A DNA stretch of 54,098 nt from Mesostigma viride (Eukaryota > Streptophyta > Mesostigmatophyceae > Mesostigmatales > Mesostigmataceae), in the NCBI GenBank assembly GCA_009746045.1, contig RPFO01000127.1, forward strand, positions 1,181,720 through 1,235,817. Reading direction: 5' to 3'. Position numbers and translations under genes: made by a program. Below the pieces are notes generated by a model. That model searched no databases. It was given only the letters and a program-made list of their open reading frames with translations, and was not told where the DNA came from. Positions 36,806 through 46,649 of the stretch are shown piece after piece (the stretch's first letter is position 1; every line of letters starts with the position of its first letter).

Positions 36806-37516
36806 CTAGTAGTCAAGGCCCCTGAAGTCGCAGTACGTGTATACGAACTCACGATCCTCCATATCCAGCTCCGGACCTGCACCGGTATGAATTAAAACCG
36901 GCGTGCTCCCCGCCGCGTAAGTTGCGACGCGCCGACGCGCGACGAGGCGCAGAGGATGTGTAAAGATCGTCAATAATTCCCACCCCGCGGGAATCCACTC
37001 TCGCACAGAGGCGAGAAATGCCACCAGGTTAATTAAAACCTGGCGCTCGCGACTGCGTACGCCGCGAGTGAGCAGCGATAACAGCGCGAGATCCTGAAAC
37101 AAATTTGTTGACACCGCCGGCGCGCCCCCCGTGCGAAGCGATGCCCAGTTTTGCAGGTTTCTCTGGTAACCGGTGAGTGAAGAGAGGACGTTGTCCAACT
37201 CCTCAATGGCAGTCGTGACTTCGGTCACCGACCGCAAACCTCCCCGCACCTGGACCGTAAATGTCGATAAAATGTTTCGAATCTGGTCCAACAGGTTGCG
37301 GATTGCCGGCACCAGTGCTGGCAAATCGGGGTCCTCGGGGTTATCCCCGAGCAATGCGTGAGCTGCACGCTGCTGACGATGAAGCTCGTCGAGCGAAACT
37401 GTAACTTCGTCGAGCAATTGTTGCCACGACGGCACAGTTGGTCTTGACGAAGAACCAGCCGGCGGAGCGGCTATTTCCTCATCGTCCGGAATCCGAAATT
37501 CTTCCGAATTTGGCAT
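36806..37516 (-). CDS. Extra ORF between 5' LTR and gag of element 2
   Basis: Open for 236 codons from MPNSEEFRIPDDEE, the first good Met after the LTR. The sequence is mostly helical, with heptad-like stretches (LLDQIRNILSTF, AIEELDNVLSSL) suggesting a coiled coil, then hydrophobic segments and a tail AGSTPVLIHTG. The tail resembles the end of the corresponding ORF in element 1. No known domain is recognised. About 170 bases of non-coding sequence separate it from gag. Confidence 0.65.
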   Translation of the reverse strand: MPNSEEFRIPDDEEIAAPPAGSSSRPTVPSWQQLLDEVTVSLDELHRQQRAAHALLGDNPEDPDLPALVPAIRNLLDQIRNILSTFTVQVRGGLRSVTEVTTAIEELDNVLSSLTGYQRNLQNWASLRTGGAPAVSTNLFQDLALLSLLTRGVRSRERQVLINLVAFLASVREWIPAGWELLTIFTHPLRLVARRRVATYAAGSTPVLIHTGAGPELDMEDREFVYTYCDFRGLDY

Positions 37517-37540
37517 CTTTTTGACAGAGCGTGTAATACG

Positions 37541-38157
37541 AGTTGTGAGGGTAAGAATGCCACGAATTCCGCCATGGTTCTTGCAGGAAGTTGCCTTTAT
37601 TAACAATCAGGAAACACAGACGTAAGTCACGTCACTTCCAAGACTGCACGCAGCACAGACGACAGGGTCGCAGTGCCAAGAGAACGTGCACGCAAGAACT
37701 AGCGTCCCGGTGTGACCAAGTCACTCATATAGCTTACTAGGGACGCGTCCAAGTATTCAGCTGCACTGTCACAGCTGAACTGTCAATCAATTGATTACAC
37801 AGACTCTGGCACGCCTTTGGCGCGCAGATCTATCAATTGTCCATACGGCTAGTCCTGTGGACCTATCCGTACACTAGTCAGCATCAATTGTCTCATAGGT
37901 CCTGGCGCGCTACAGTGCGCCTACCTATCAATTGACCATCAAGTCCTGTACAAGTCCTGTCAACGTCCTGCGGACTATCAAAGTGACACTTGTACATCCT
38001 GTGTCCGTACGCGCCCACAGTGGCGCGCCGGGTACTGTCGGCACAGCCTAGGAAACGTCATAACTTTTACGTTCCTTAACCAAATGAGGCGTTCAAGGTG
38101 CCGTTGGAAAGAGCGTAACAATCTCTATCCATCTAACGTAAATCCTTTACGTTAACT
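37541..38157 (-). repeat. 5' LTR of element 2
   Basis: Same 617 bp as the 3' LTR. Inside the element it is followed on the minus strand by CGTATTACACGCTCTGTC, where a primer-binding site is expected; I could not match this to a known tRNA 3' end. Confidence 0.95.
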
Positions 38158-38927
38158 CCTCCTTCCCTCCTTCCCTCCTTCCCTCCTTCCCTCCTTCCCT
38201 CCTTCCCTCCTTCCCTCCTTCCCTCCTTCCCTCCTTCCCTCCTTCCCTCCTTCCCTCCTTCCCTCCTTCCCTCCTTCCCTCCTTCCCTCCTTCCCTCCTT
38301 CCCTCCTTCCCTCCTCCTTTCCCTACTCCTTTCCCTCCTTCCCTCCTTCCCTCCTTCCTCCTTCCCTTCTTCCCTCCTTCCCTCCTTCCCTCCTTCCCTC
38401 CTTCCCTCCTTCCCTCCTTCCCTCCTTCCCTCCTTCCCTCCTTCCCTCCTTCCCTCCTTCCCTCCTTCCCTCCTTCCCTCCTTCCCTCCTTCCCTCCTTC
38501 CCTCCTTCCCTCCTTCCCTCCTTCCCTCCTTCCCTCCTTCCCTCCTTCCCTCCTTCCCTCCTTCCCTCCTTCCCTCCTTCCCTCCTTCCCTCCTTCCCTC
38601 CTTCCCTCCTTCCCTCCTTCCCTCCTTCCCTCCTTCCCTCCTCCTTTCCCTACTCCTTTCCCTCCTTCCCTCCTTCCCTCCTTCCTCCTTCCCTTCTTCC
38701 CTCCTTCCCTCCTTCCCTCCTTCCCTCCTCCTTTCCCTACTCCTTTCCCTCCTTCCCTCCTTCCCTCCTTCCTCCTTCCCTTCTTCCCTCCTTCCCTCCT
38801 TCCCTCCTTCCCTCCCTCCCTCCCTCCCTCCCTCCCTCCCTCCCTCCCTACTTCCCTCCTTCCCTCCTTCCCTACCTCCCTCCTTCCCTCCTTCCCTCCC
38901 TCCCTCCCTCCCTCCCTCCCTCCCACC
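38158..38927. repeat. CCTTCCCT microsatellite, right part
   Basis: About 770 bp of 8-bp CCTTCCCT units, with three interspersed CTCCTTTCCCTACTCC blocks (near 38,310, 38,640 and 38,727) and a CCCT-tetranucleotide stretch at the right end. Open frames of GRREGGKE repeats on the minus strand are artefacts of the repeat. Confidence 0.95.
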
Positions 38928-39007
38928 TGCTGGGCAACTTGGATTTAATTCTGTCACCCGGCACAATTTTCTCACACGCATGTAGTGGTATTCTTATTAA
39001 TCTCATG

Positions 39008-39393
39008 CCAACGGCCGTTGGACCTGAAAAACTAAATGTGGAAAATATGTAATCCTTGTAATTCTGATTGCAACGTTTTTGCGCATTCCTTGCAGATTCC
39101 ACGTCGCCACACAAGATTCGCGTCTGTCAACCACCTGCAAGGTACTTGTTTTATTATTATGCGTTTTTTGGGCAGTCGCTCCCTCTTCTGATTTTCTTGA
39201 TGCCAACGGCCGTTGGACTTGCAAAATCAGTTTCCATCATTGCTGTTGTGATTTACGTGATGCCAACGGCCGTTGGACCTCCAAAAAAAAGTTCCAATTT
39301 TTTTTGCGTTATTGATTATACGCCAGTTTTATCAGCCGTTGCATTACGACGTTTTTATCTTAACTTCATTGCTGTAATGCCAACGGCCGTTGG
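39008..39393. repeat. Four palindromes ahead of the first small gene
   Basis: Perfect CCAACGGCCGTTGG at 39,008, 39,203, 39,263 and 39,380, each with an A-rich right flank (CTGAAAAA, TTGCAAAA, CTCCAAAA, TTGTAAAA). A segment 39,095-39,140 between them is bordered by CCTTGCAG and AAG-GTACTTG, like a short exon. These copies may therefore lie in leader introns of the gene at 39,502. Confidence 0.8.
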
Positions 39394-39501
39394 CGTTGTA
39401 AAATAAAATTGTACTCCGGCTGATGAATTAATCCGCCCCTGAAGTTACTAGGTTTACTTACATTGGTTGTGCCAGTTGTGCTTCACGTGCAGTTTTTTTC
39501 A

Positions 39502-39756
39502 ATGGAGAAAGACAAGGACGTTTCGGTGTCGAACCAGGAGAGAGAGGCAGTTGAACGGGGGGCCAAAAAACTGCCAGCCGAAGTTGTTAGAGCGATTGAG
39601 AAATTTTGGGATTCAATTCCAGCCATGGTTGTGATGAAAAAAGATGATGTACAAGCTGAAGTGGACGAAATGCCGGCCTTAATTTCCGACGATGAAGGGG
39701 ATGGTGTCAACTTTATTCAACCGGGAAACAAACGTAAACTGAAACGCAAAAAGTAG
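39502..39756 (+). CDS. Small acidic/basic protein of unknown function (84 aa)
   Basis: Start ATG at 39,502 follows a T-rich stretch and a CAG that could be a splice acceptor (GTGCAG then seven T). The protein has an N-terminal charged helix, a middle with AEVVRAIEKFWDSIPAMVV, an acidic patch (SDDEGDG) and a C-terminal basic tail NKRKLKRKK that could be a nuclear localisation signal. No domain is recognised. The next gene starts 180 bases downstream on the same strand. Confidence 0.55.
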   Translation: MEKDKDVSVSNQEREAVERGAKKLPAEVVRAIEKFWDSIPAMVVMKKDDVQAEVDEMPALISDDEGDGVNFIQPGNKRKLKRKK

Positions 39757-39936
39757 TGCGACCTAAGATGTTTTTAAATGTATATGCCAATTTAATGAAA
39801 TCATTTTCTGAGGTTGTGAAGGACCTGACTGTTTTAAAAATGAATGATTACAATAAATTAGGCAAACACACTAATGGGAAAACGCGTTTTTTTGGCCGCG
39901 ATGTAAATCTTTTTGTTCGTTTTTTCCCTGAAAAAG

Positions 39937-40713
39937 ATGGCCGAGATCGCGAATGAGTCCGAGATCGTGAATGAAGTCTACGGAAGCGTCCTTCAAAACG
40001 TTTACAAACAAGTTCGCTTTCTGTCGCGTGGCATATTCGAGGAAGTTCGTGTCGCGCAGGAGAAGACAGGCCGCCACTTGGCCGTTTTATTGGCGTTTGA
40101 TTCGTTCAGCCAAATGGAGAGGGTTATGTACGCCCAGCTAGCTGATATGAACTTCTGTATTCAAGAGGGTTTTTTCGTACCACAGATGGATCTAAGAGCG
40201 CCAATAGACCCAACGAGGGAGTTCCGCCTTTTGGTGTCGTTCATTACAAAGGGGCCAAAGATAGAGTTGGGGGAAGAGGAAGGGGCTCAGCTTGGGTGCA
40301 CCTACAAGCGCGCATTTTACCCGAATGTTACGTCTTCCCTGCGCGTGAGGGCTGATGCGTGTGTAGGGGCAGAAGTACCCCTCAACATGAACTTTTTCTT
40401 GCTCTCTGACCCGATCGTGAGGGATGGGGATCCCATGCGTGGTATGCGAAATTGCTCCAAGGAGGGGTGTGGGTGCGACACAGGCCCTCAGAAGTGGTGT
40501 AGAGGATGTAGGGATGCCAGATATTGCAGTGAGGAGTGCCAGCGTGCTGACTGGAGTAGGCATAAGGATAGATGCGAACGTCTGAGGCAAGCAAGACAGG
40601 GGCTGGCAGGGGTGATAAGGGGGGTAAACAGGACGACCATACTGGATGGAACTCAGGTCGACTTCTCTGAGGTCGACTTCTCCTTCACCTTCTACTACGG
40701 TTCTTCCTCATAG
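39937..40713 (+). CDS. MYND zinc-finger protein (258 aa), paralogue 1
   Basis: Start is the ATG at 39,937 (MAEIANES); the open frame extends slightly further but without ATG. The C-terminal MYND finger spans about C173-C213: Cys pairs CSKEGCGC and CRGC, then ARYCSEECQ, RADWSRH and DRC. MYND fingers bind proline-rich partner peptides. The N-terminal 150 residues are a separate domain with GRHLAVLLAFDSF, QLADMNF and EFRLLVS, shared with the gene at 45,476 and otherwise unknown to me. Two AATAAA motifs follow at 40,850 and 40,918. Confidence 0.8.
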   Translation: MAEIANESEIVNEVYGSVLQNVYKQVRFLSRGIFEEVRVAQEKTGRHLAVLLAFDSFSQMERVMYAQLADMNFCIQEGFFVPQMDLRAPIDPTREFRLLVSFITKGPKIELGEEEGAQLGCTYKRAFYPNVTSSLRVRADACVGAEVPLNMNFFLLSDPIVRDGDPMRGMRNCSKEGCGCDTGPQKWCRGCRDARYCSEECQRADWSRHKDRCERLRQARQGLAGVIRGVNRTTILDGTQVDFSEVDFSFTFYYGSSS

Positions 40714-40797
40714 AAAAACTGGAAATGTAGAGTAATAATTTGCTTTTGAGGATAACTGGACGCATTTTGGATTTGAAATTTGTGTATTTAGTCCTGA

Positions 40798-40930
40798 TTT
40801 GTGTTGTAAAATGGTGTAATGGTGAATTCTCTTTTTACTTTGAAATTGGAATAAAATTGACCTGATTTGTGTTGTAAAATGGTGTAATAGTGGATTCTCC
40901 TTTCACTTTGAAATTGGAATAAAATTGACT
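40798..40930 (+). repeat. 68-bp tandem duplication with two AATAAA signals
   Basis: Two near-identical blocks containing GTTGTAAAATGGTGTAAT and ACTTTGAAATTGG each end in AATAAAATTGAC. They lie 85-215 bases past the MYND gene stop. The gene may have duplicated polyadenylation sites. A variant palindrome (CCAACGGCCGTTAG) follows at 40,979. Confidence 0.75.
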
Positions 40931-41113
40931 TTCGTTTTCTCTCATGCGACTGTAGTGGGTTAAACAACAATTAGTGACCCAACGGCCGTTAGGGATTGGA
41001 AACCTCGCCTAACGTTTGCATATTTTCTTTCCGACCAAACCTCATTTTTTTTAAAGGATGGACGTCGATGTATGTTATGTGCAGAGGGGACAAGTTTGAC
41101 GTCGGGGCCGATA

Positions 41114-42018
41114 ATGGAAGGGGATATCTCACTGCCGTGGGAAATTTGGACCGAAGTCGCAGCTTTTATGGAGGCGCCCGACGTAGCCCGCTTTGAAGCA
41201 GTTTGTAGAGGGGCTAGGGAAGCGGTGTCGGGGAGGTATGAACCCCAATTCAGCTTTAAGTTAATTTCTGGGTTCGTGGACGCATTCGGGGATGGTCCTC
41301 GTACATTGATAACTGAGTCTCTTTTCCGAGAATTGTATGGCGGGCAAGTAAAGTGTGCAAGCGCTGATATCACCCCCTACACACTCGTCACAAGGGGAAT
41401 GTATTTTAAGGTATATTGTGAAGAAGTTGAGGAGGTGTTAGGACGCCAGCCAGCACCAGAGGGACATGCACGAGTAAGGACGATGGGAGGGTTGTTCAGG
41501 TCCGAGCGTGCTGAGAGGAGACGTGTGTTGGAGAGGAATTGGAGGGGGTGGACAGCTCGCTTACGCCAATTGGGAAAGGAAATGGATGACTTGTACGATA
41601 ATTATGAACTATGGGGGTTAAGGAGCATTTTCTGGTTCTGCGATACTCCTTATGACCCGGATGAGGACATTTTTTTTCCTCCGGGGAGGAGAGCGCGTAG
41701 GGAGGCAGAATGGGTGAAGCTTTTGGAGGGGCTGCCTCTGGAGGGGGGAGGAATGGCATGTGCAGTTCTGATCATGGGATTTGATGAGAACGCAGACATG
41801 AAGGCCTTATTAGAGAGGAGGTGTAGGGAGGAGGATATGGCAAGCGTTTTGGTGGAGTTAGCTATGCAGGTCCTCAGCGGAACAATCTTCCCCCGGATTA
41901 TCTCAAGTTTTTTGGGGGGAAGAAGGCACGCTTGCTGTATTTGGCCGAGAGTAGTATGTACAAGTGGAAAGGGGACATGATGTTGTGTTTGGATGAGGAT
42001 TCTGAAGAGGTTGAATGA
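41114..42018 (+). CDS. F-box-like protein (about 300 aa) with a one-base frame break near the end
   Basis: From the ATG at 41,114 the protein opens with an F-box-like segment (ISLPWEIWTEVAAFM, then ARFEAVCRGAREAV, about residues 5-40). F-boxes link targets to SCF ubiquitin ligases. The rest shows no known repeat. The frame as given stops at 41,980, but the -1 frame from about 41,825 onward reads DYLKFFGGKKARLLYLAE and LCLDEDSEEVE before a stop at 42,018, which looks more like coding. One base is probably missing, perhaps in the C5 run at 41,890. An upstream in-frame ATG at 41,072 is also possible. AATAAA follows near 42,110. Confidence 0.65.
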
Positions 42019-42897
42019 TGAAACATAAATTTCATTCATAAATTTTGAATTCTAATATTGAATGAAATTCGCCAATTTTTGATGATGTGTAAAGCTGATG
42101 GCTAAATAATTCAATAAAACACAAAGGGGACTTAATGTTGAGGTTGAATGGTGAAAGATAAATTTCATTAATAAATTTTGAATTCTAATATTGAGTTCTA
42201 AAGCTGGGTTTGATAATTTAATTATCTCTAATTCTGTCAACTGTCACATATATATAAATTTGACATGAATTCGGCATTTTTTGGATTCCAACGGCCGTTG
42301 GACCTCAAAAAACATTTCTAGTGTGGTTAAAAAGTTGTGGGTATTTTGTTAAATGGAGTGACCAATGGTTGTGATTTATTTGATGCCAACGGCCGTTGGA
42401 CCTTGACAAACATTGCTAGTGTAGCGCAACAGTGGTGGATAATTTGTTTAATGGAGGGGCCGTCGCATCTGCTTGTGATTTTTTTAAGCTGAACAGTCAC
42501 CGAAAATGTCGACATTATTTCTCCACACCCACAAAAAACTCGTTCCGGAACTGTTCGAAGCGAATAGCACTGACAGGGTTCGAACCCAGGTCCACATTGA
42601 TGTTGGGGAGTGAGGTAGGCCAGCCATCATGTTCCGCACACAAATCTGGCTCGACTCCGATCCCTGGCAGTGCTCTTCGCTTCGATCAGGTCCGGAACGA
42701 GTTTTTTGTGGGGTTGGAGCAATAAATACTCTTTTACCGGGAAGAGGCGTAATGCCAACGGGCGTTGGACCTGAAAAATTGTGTGGTTAAATCAAGTGAC
42801 AGAATATGAATGTGATTTATTTTACATTTAAAAACATATGTTATTTGGGAGGACAAGAAAGTTGGTTTTTGAGGTGTGTGTATCTTACGGTTTTGCG
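42019..42897. other. Intergenic region with palindromes and a foldback element
   Basis: AT-rich. There is a partial duplication of the AAATTTCATTAATAAATTTT-like segment (about 42,030 and 42,155), and palindromes at 42,298 and 42,386 plus a variant (CCAACGGGCGTTGG) at 42,755. The foldback element is listed separately. No other gene is seen. Confidence 0.6.
42521..42719. mobile_element. ~200-bp foldback (MITE-like) element
   Basis: Arms 42,521-42,578 and 42,662-42,719 are imperfect inverted repeats of about 58 bp; both contain ACAAAAAACTCGTTCCGG and AGCACTG. The 83-bp centre has no frame. The left arm runs into GGGTTCGAACCC, a perfect palindrome that matches a tRNA B-box on both strands. Non-autonomous transposon or foldback repeat; no clear target duplication. 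Confidence 0.7.
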
Positions 42898-43088
42898 ATG
42901 GAGGAAACCTCTAACAATCCTGATGCTCTCGTGATCGTGTTTTGTTTATGTGATATCTGTCAAGGCAGCAAGGAGAGGAGTCGCCCGTTGCTGAGAAGCT
43001 GAGGACAACTGTACTGGAAAGGTATGTGGACAAGGACAACTGTGGGTGTGGGGGGAACAGCTTGGTGGACACTATTTCTGACTGGTCC
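42898..43088 (+). CDS. First exon of an unidentified small Cys-containing protein
   Basis: ATG at 42,898 gives MEETSNNPDALVIVFCLCDI and stops at 43,002. In the -1 frame from about 42,965 the sequence continues convincingly (EESPVAEKLRTTVLERYVDK, then DNCGCGGNSLVDTISDW) up to a consensus donor GTAAGG at 43,089. One base is probably missing. The donor is the same as the one repeated in every unit of the following 208-bp array, and the end of this exon (GACTGGTCC) resembles the array's GACTGGTTC. The downstream exon is uncertain: splicing to the first array acceptor would add LSGGYYHFSSKKGLQKI and stop. Confidence 0.45.
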
Positions 43089-45440
43089 GTAAGGCCTCTA
43101 CCCGAAGGGGGTTGTGAGCCAACGGCCGTTGGAATTGGAAAAACATTATCTTATGCTTTTTATTCGTTTGATAGGGTGGCAAGCAGCCAGGATGTGTCTT
43201 TCATGCAGCTTAGTGGTGGCTATTACCATTTTTCTTCCAAGAAAGGCCTCCAAAAAATCTAGCTGAGCATAAAGATGGGCTTGACTGGTTCGTAAGGCAT
43301 CCACCCTTCCCAGAGGGGGGTTGTGAGCCAACGGCCGTTGGAATTGGAAAAACATTATCATGTGCATTTCATTCGTTTCATTGGGTGGCAATAAGGCAGG
43401 ATGTGTCTTTCATGCAGCTTAGTGGTGGCTATTTACCATTTTTCTTCCAAGAAAGGCCTCCAAAAATATAGCTGAGCATAAAGATGTGGTTGAATGGTTC
43501 GTAAGGCATCCACCCTTCCCACAGGGGGGTTGTGAGCCAACGGCCGTTGGAATTGGAAAAACATTATCATGTGCATTTGATTCTTTTCATTTGGTGGCAG
43601 TAAGGCAGGATGCGTCTTTCATGCAGCTTAGTGAAGGTTATTACCATGTGCCTTCCAAGAAAGGCCTCCAAAAATCTAGCTGAGCATAAAGATGTGGTTG
43701 ACTGGTTCGTAAGGCATCCACCCTTCCCACACGGGGGTTGTGAGCCAACGGCCGTTAGACTTGAAAAAATTATCATGTGCATTTCATTCGTTTCATTTGG
43801 TGGCAATAAGGCAGGATGTGTCTTTCATGCAGCTTAGTGGTGGCTATTTACCATTTTTCTTCCAAGAAAGGCCTCTGAAAAATCTAGCTGAGCATAAAGA
43901 TGGGCTTGACTGGTTCGTAAGGCATCCACCCTTCCCAGAGGGGGGTTGTGAGCCAACGGCCGTTGGACTTGAAAAACATTATCATGTGCATTTCATTCCT
44001 TTGAGTGGGTTGGCAATCAGCCAGGATGTATCTTTCATTCAGCTTAGTGGTGGCTATTACCATTTTTCTTCCAAGAAAGGCCTCCAAAAATCTAGCTGAG
44101 CATAAAGATGGGCTTGACTGGTTCGTAAGGCATCCACCCTTCCCAGTGGGGGGTTGTGAGCCAACGGCCGTTGGACTTGAAAAACATTATCATGTGCATT
44201 TCATTCCTTTGAGTGGGTTGGCAATCAGCCAGGATGTATCTTTCATTCAGCTTAGTGGTGGCTATTACCATTTTTCTTCCAAGAAAGGCCTCCAAAAATC
44301 TAGCTGAGCATAAAGATGTGGTTGAATGGTTCGTAAGGCATCCACCCTTCCCAGAGGGGGGTTGTGAGCCAACGGCCGTTGGACTTGAAAAACATTATCA
44401 TGTGCATTTCATTCCTTTGAGTGGGTTGGCAATCAGCCAGGATGTATCTTTCATTCAGCTTTGTGGTGGCTATTACCATTTTTATTCCAAGAAAGGCCTC
44501 CAAAAATCTAGCTGAGCATAAAGATGTGGTTGAATGGTTCGTAAGGCATCCACCCTTCCCACAGGGGGGTTGTGAGCAAACGGCCGTTGGAATTGGAAAT
44601 ACAATAAAATGTGCATTTCATTCGTTTCATTTGGTGGCAATAATGCAGGATGTGTCTTTCATGCAGCTTAGTGATTGTTATTACCATGTGCCTTCAAAGA
44701 AAGGCCTCCAAAAATCTAGCTGAGCATAAAGATGTGGTTGAATGGTTCGTAAGGCATCCACCCTTCCCACACGGGGGTTGTGAGCCAACGGCCGTTGGAC
44801 TTGAAAAACATTACCATGTGCATTTCATTCGTTTAATTGGGTGGCAATAAGGCAGGATGTGTCTTTTATGCAGCTTAGTGGTGGCTATTTACCATTTTTC
44901 TCCTAGAAAGGCCTCCAAAAAATCTAGCTGAGCATAAAGATGGGGCTTGACTGGTTCGTAAGGCATCCACCCTTCCCACAGGGGGGTTGTGAGCCAACGG
45001 CCGTTGGAATTGGAAAAACATTATCATGTGCATTTCATTCTTTTCATTTGGTGGCAGTAAGGCAGGATGTGTCTTTCATGCAGCTTAGTGATGGTTATTA
45101 CCATGTGCCTTCCAAGAAAGGCCTCCAAAAATCTAGCTGAGCATAAAGATGTGGTTGGATGGTTCGTAAGGCATCCACCCTTCCCACAGGGGGGTTGTGA
45201 GCCAACGGCCGTTAGACTTGAAAAACATTACCATGTGCATTTCATTCTTTCATTTGGTGGCAGTAAGGCAGGATGTGTCTTTTATGCAGCTTAGTGATGG
45301 TTATTACCATGTGCCTTCCAAGAAAGGCCTCCAAAAATCTAGCTGAGCATAAAGATGTGGTTGAATGGTTCGTAAGGCATCCACCCTTCCCAGAGGGGGG
45401 TTGTGAGCCAACGGCCGTTAGACTTGAAAAACATTACTTA
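43089..45440 (+). repeat. 208-bp tandem array, 12 palindromes, with splice-like borders in each unit
   Basis: Palindromes start at 43,119, 43,328, 43,537, 43,745, 43,953, 44,161, 44,369, 44,577, 44,785, 44,994, 45,202 and 45,408; a few have one change (GTTAG or CAAACGG). In each unit GGTTC-GTAAGG lies about 40 bases upstream of the palindrome. In the complete units CATGCAG or CATTCAG-CTTAGTGG lies about 90 bases downstream. An 82-83 base exon-like piece between acceptor and next donor is open in one frame (KASKNLAEHKD). Unit length is not a multiple of 3, so long coding through the array is impossible without alternative splicing. Confidence 0.9.
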
Positions 45441-45475
45441 CGTATTACGCACGTGCCAATTGGCGCAGGGGAGGG

Positions 45476-46266
45476 ATGGCGGAGACGGGCGAGCTGGAAT
45501 CTTCGACCCGCGCTGCGATTGCCTGCGTGGCAGCAAACGTACTTAACCGGGCTCGCGAGATCCACGGATGGGTACGGCAGCACGAGAAGCGCCTGGGTCG
45601 CCAGTTTGCGGTTTTGGTCGTGTATGACTCGTTCGCCTCAGTAGGACGACAGATTAATCTCCAGTTGCTGGACATGTACTTCGCCTTGGCTGGCGGATTC
45701 TACAAGCCCACGCCGGCGGATCGGGTTCCACTCAATCGAGACGTCGAGTTTCGACTTTTGGTGTCGTATGTCGGAAAGGTTGGGTGGGACCAGTGGGAGA
45801 AAGACCAGTGGGGGAAATTTCCAGACGCGAGTGAGGCGCAGCCGAGATTGACCGTATCGGCGAGAGTAGAGGGGGGGGGTTTGAAGGTTTCCATTTTACA
45901 TTCGGGAATTCCGAGTCCGTGAAATTGACGTTTTCACGGATGATCGTTCTCCCGGGGGTGGGAGGGCCGATGCTGGGCTCGCTTCCAAAGTGTTGCTCGA
46001 ATCAGGCGTGCTCTGTGATGGAGGGTGTCCACCGCAAGTGCGGGGGTTGTCGAGACGTCCGGTATTGTGCTGCCGAATGCCAGCGTGCGGACTGGGAGGA
46101 ACACAAGAAGTGGTGTAACAAGTATCGTGAGGCGAGAAAGTCTCTCAGCACTATGCACGGCGACGTTACAGACAGCTGGTCTGGTGTCAATTTGGCCGGA
46201 CTTGTAATTCGGATGGGGGGTGAAGTGCATTTCAAGTTCAAAGGTGAAATGTTCAAGGTTTTTTGA
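45476..46266 (+). CDS. MYND zinc-finger protein, paralogue 2, with a frame break in a G9 run
   Basis: ATG at 45,476 (MAETGELESS) is preceded by GGCGCAG. The first frame shares GRQFAVLVVYDSF, QLLDMYF and EFRLLVS with the MYND gene at 39,937. At the G9 run 45,871-45,879 the frame must move by one missing base to continue as FEGFHFTFGNSESVKLTF and then the MYND finger: CCSNQACS, CGGC, VRYCAAECQ, RADWEEH, WC. It ends at 46,266. Read through, the product is about 263 residues, matching the paralogue's 258. Either a sequencing deletion or a recent inactivating lesion. Confidence 0.75.
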
Positions 46267-46288
46267 GGGGACTAAATCGTACCCCAGG

Positions 46289-46649
46289 GCGATTTGTGAG
46301 GCGATGTCCGCGCTGGGGAACAGTACCCCTGTTCGACTGCGTGAGGGGAATGGATTCTGCGACTGAAGAAATTTTGGGTGTGATTTTCTTGCGCCAACGG
46401 CCGTTGGAACTTGCAAATTAGGGTTTGATTTTCTTTGCAACCGGAAGTAGGGTGTGGTTTGCCACGTGGCACCATGGATGTAATTAATAAATGCATAATA
46501 AAACATTTTTCGTGCGCCAACGGCCGTTGGAGACTGAAAACTAGTGTGTGATTTGTGCGCGTAATAAATCTTAAAATTCTTGTTGTTTTTTCAAGCCAAC
46601 GGCCGTTGACGGTGAGAAATGTATATCAAACGGTGTCGGTGGGTTGCAG
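46289..46649 (+). repeat. Upstream copy of a ~360-bp direct repeat, carrying a gene-end remnant
   Basis: 46,289-46,365 resembles the last coding bases of the next gene (47,187-47,267): both contain GATGTCCGCGCTGGGG and end with TGCGACTGAAG. The following intergenic stretch matches 47,268-47,568, with palindromes at 46,394, 46,517 and 46,596 and shared segments GCCACGTGGCAC and AATAAATGCATAATAAAA. So a broken copy of a gene end sits just past the MYND gene stop, left by local duplication. Confidence 0.8.

Larger units (their letters stand above)
30334..38157 (-). mobile_element. Young copia-like LTR retroelement (element 2), apparently full length
   Basis: Two 617-bp LTRs that look identical by eye bound a 7,824-bp element read on the minus strand: 5' LTR, extra ORF, gag, pol, 3' LTR. 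LTR ends are AGTT...AACT, and CCTCC flanks both sides as a possible 5-bp target duplication (weak evidence, because the target is itself CT-repeat). A purine-rich stretch precedes the 3' LTR. RNase H carries copia-type signatures (HIPGVDNPADALTK), hence the class. LTR identity implies recent insertion. Gag has one apparent frame break; gag and pol share a frame across a single TGA. Confidence 0.95.

Noticed and set aside
38133-38981. GREGGKEGRREGG-type open frame
   Set aside because: Translation of the CCTTCCCT microsatellite.
39768-39956. Small ORF between the first two plus-strand genes
   Set aside because: No good start context, low-complexity product and position between a stop and a MYND start; more likely untranslated sequence.
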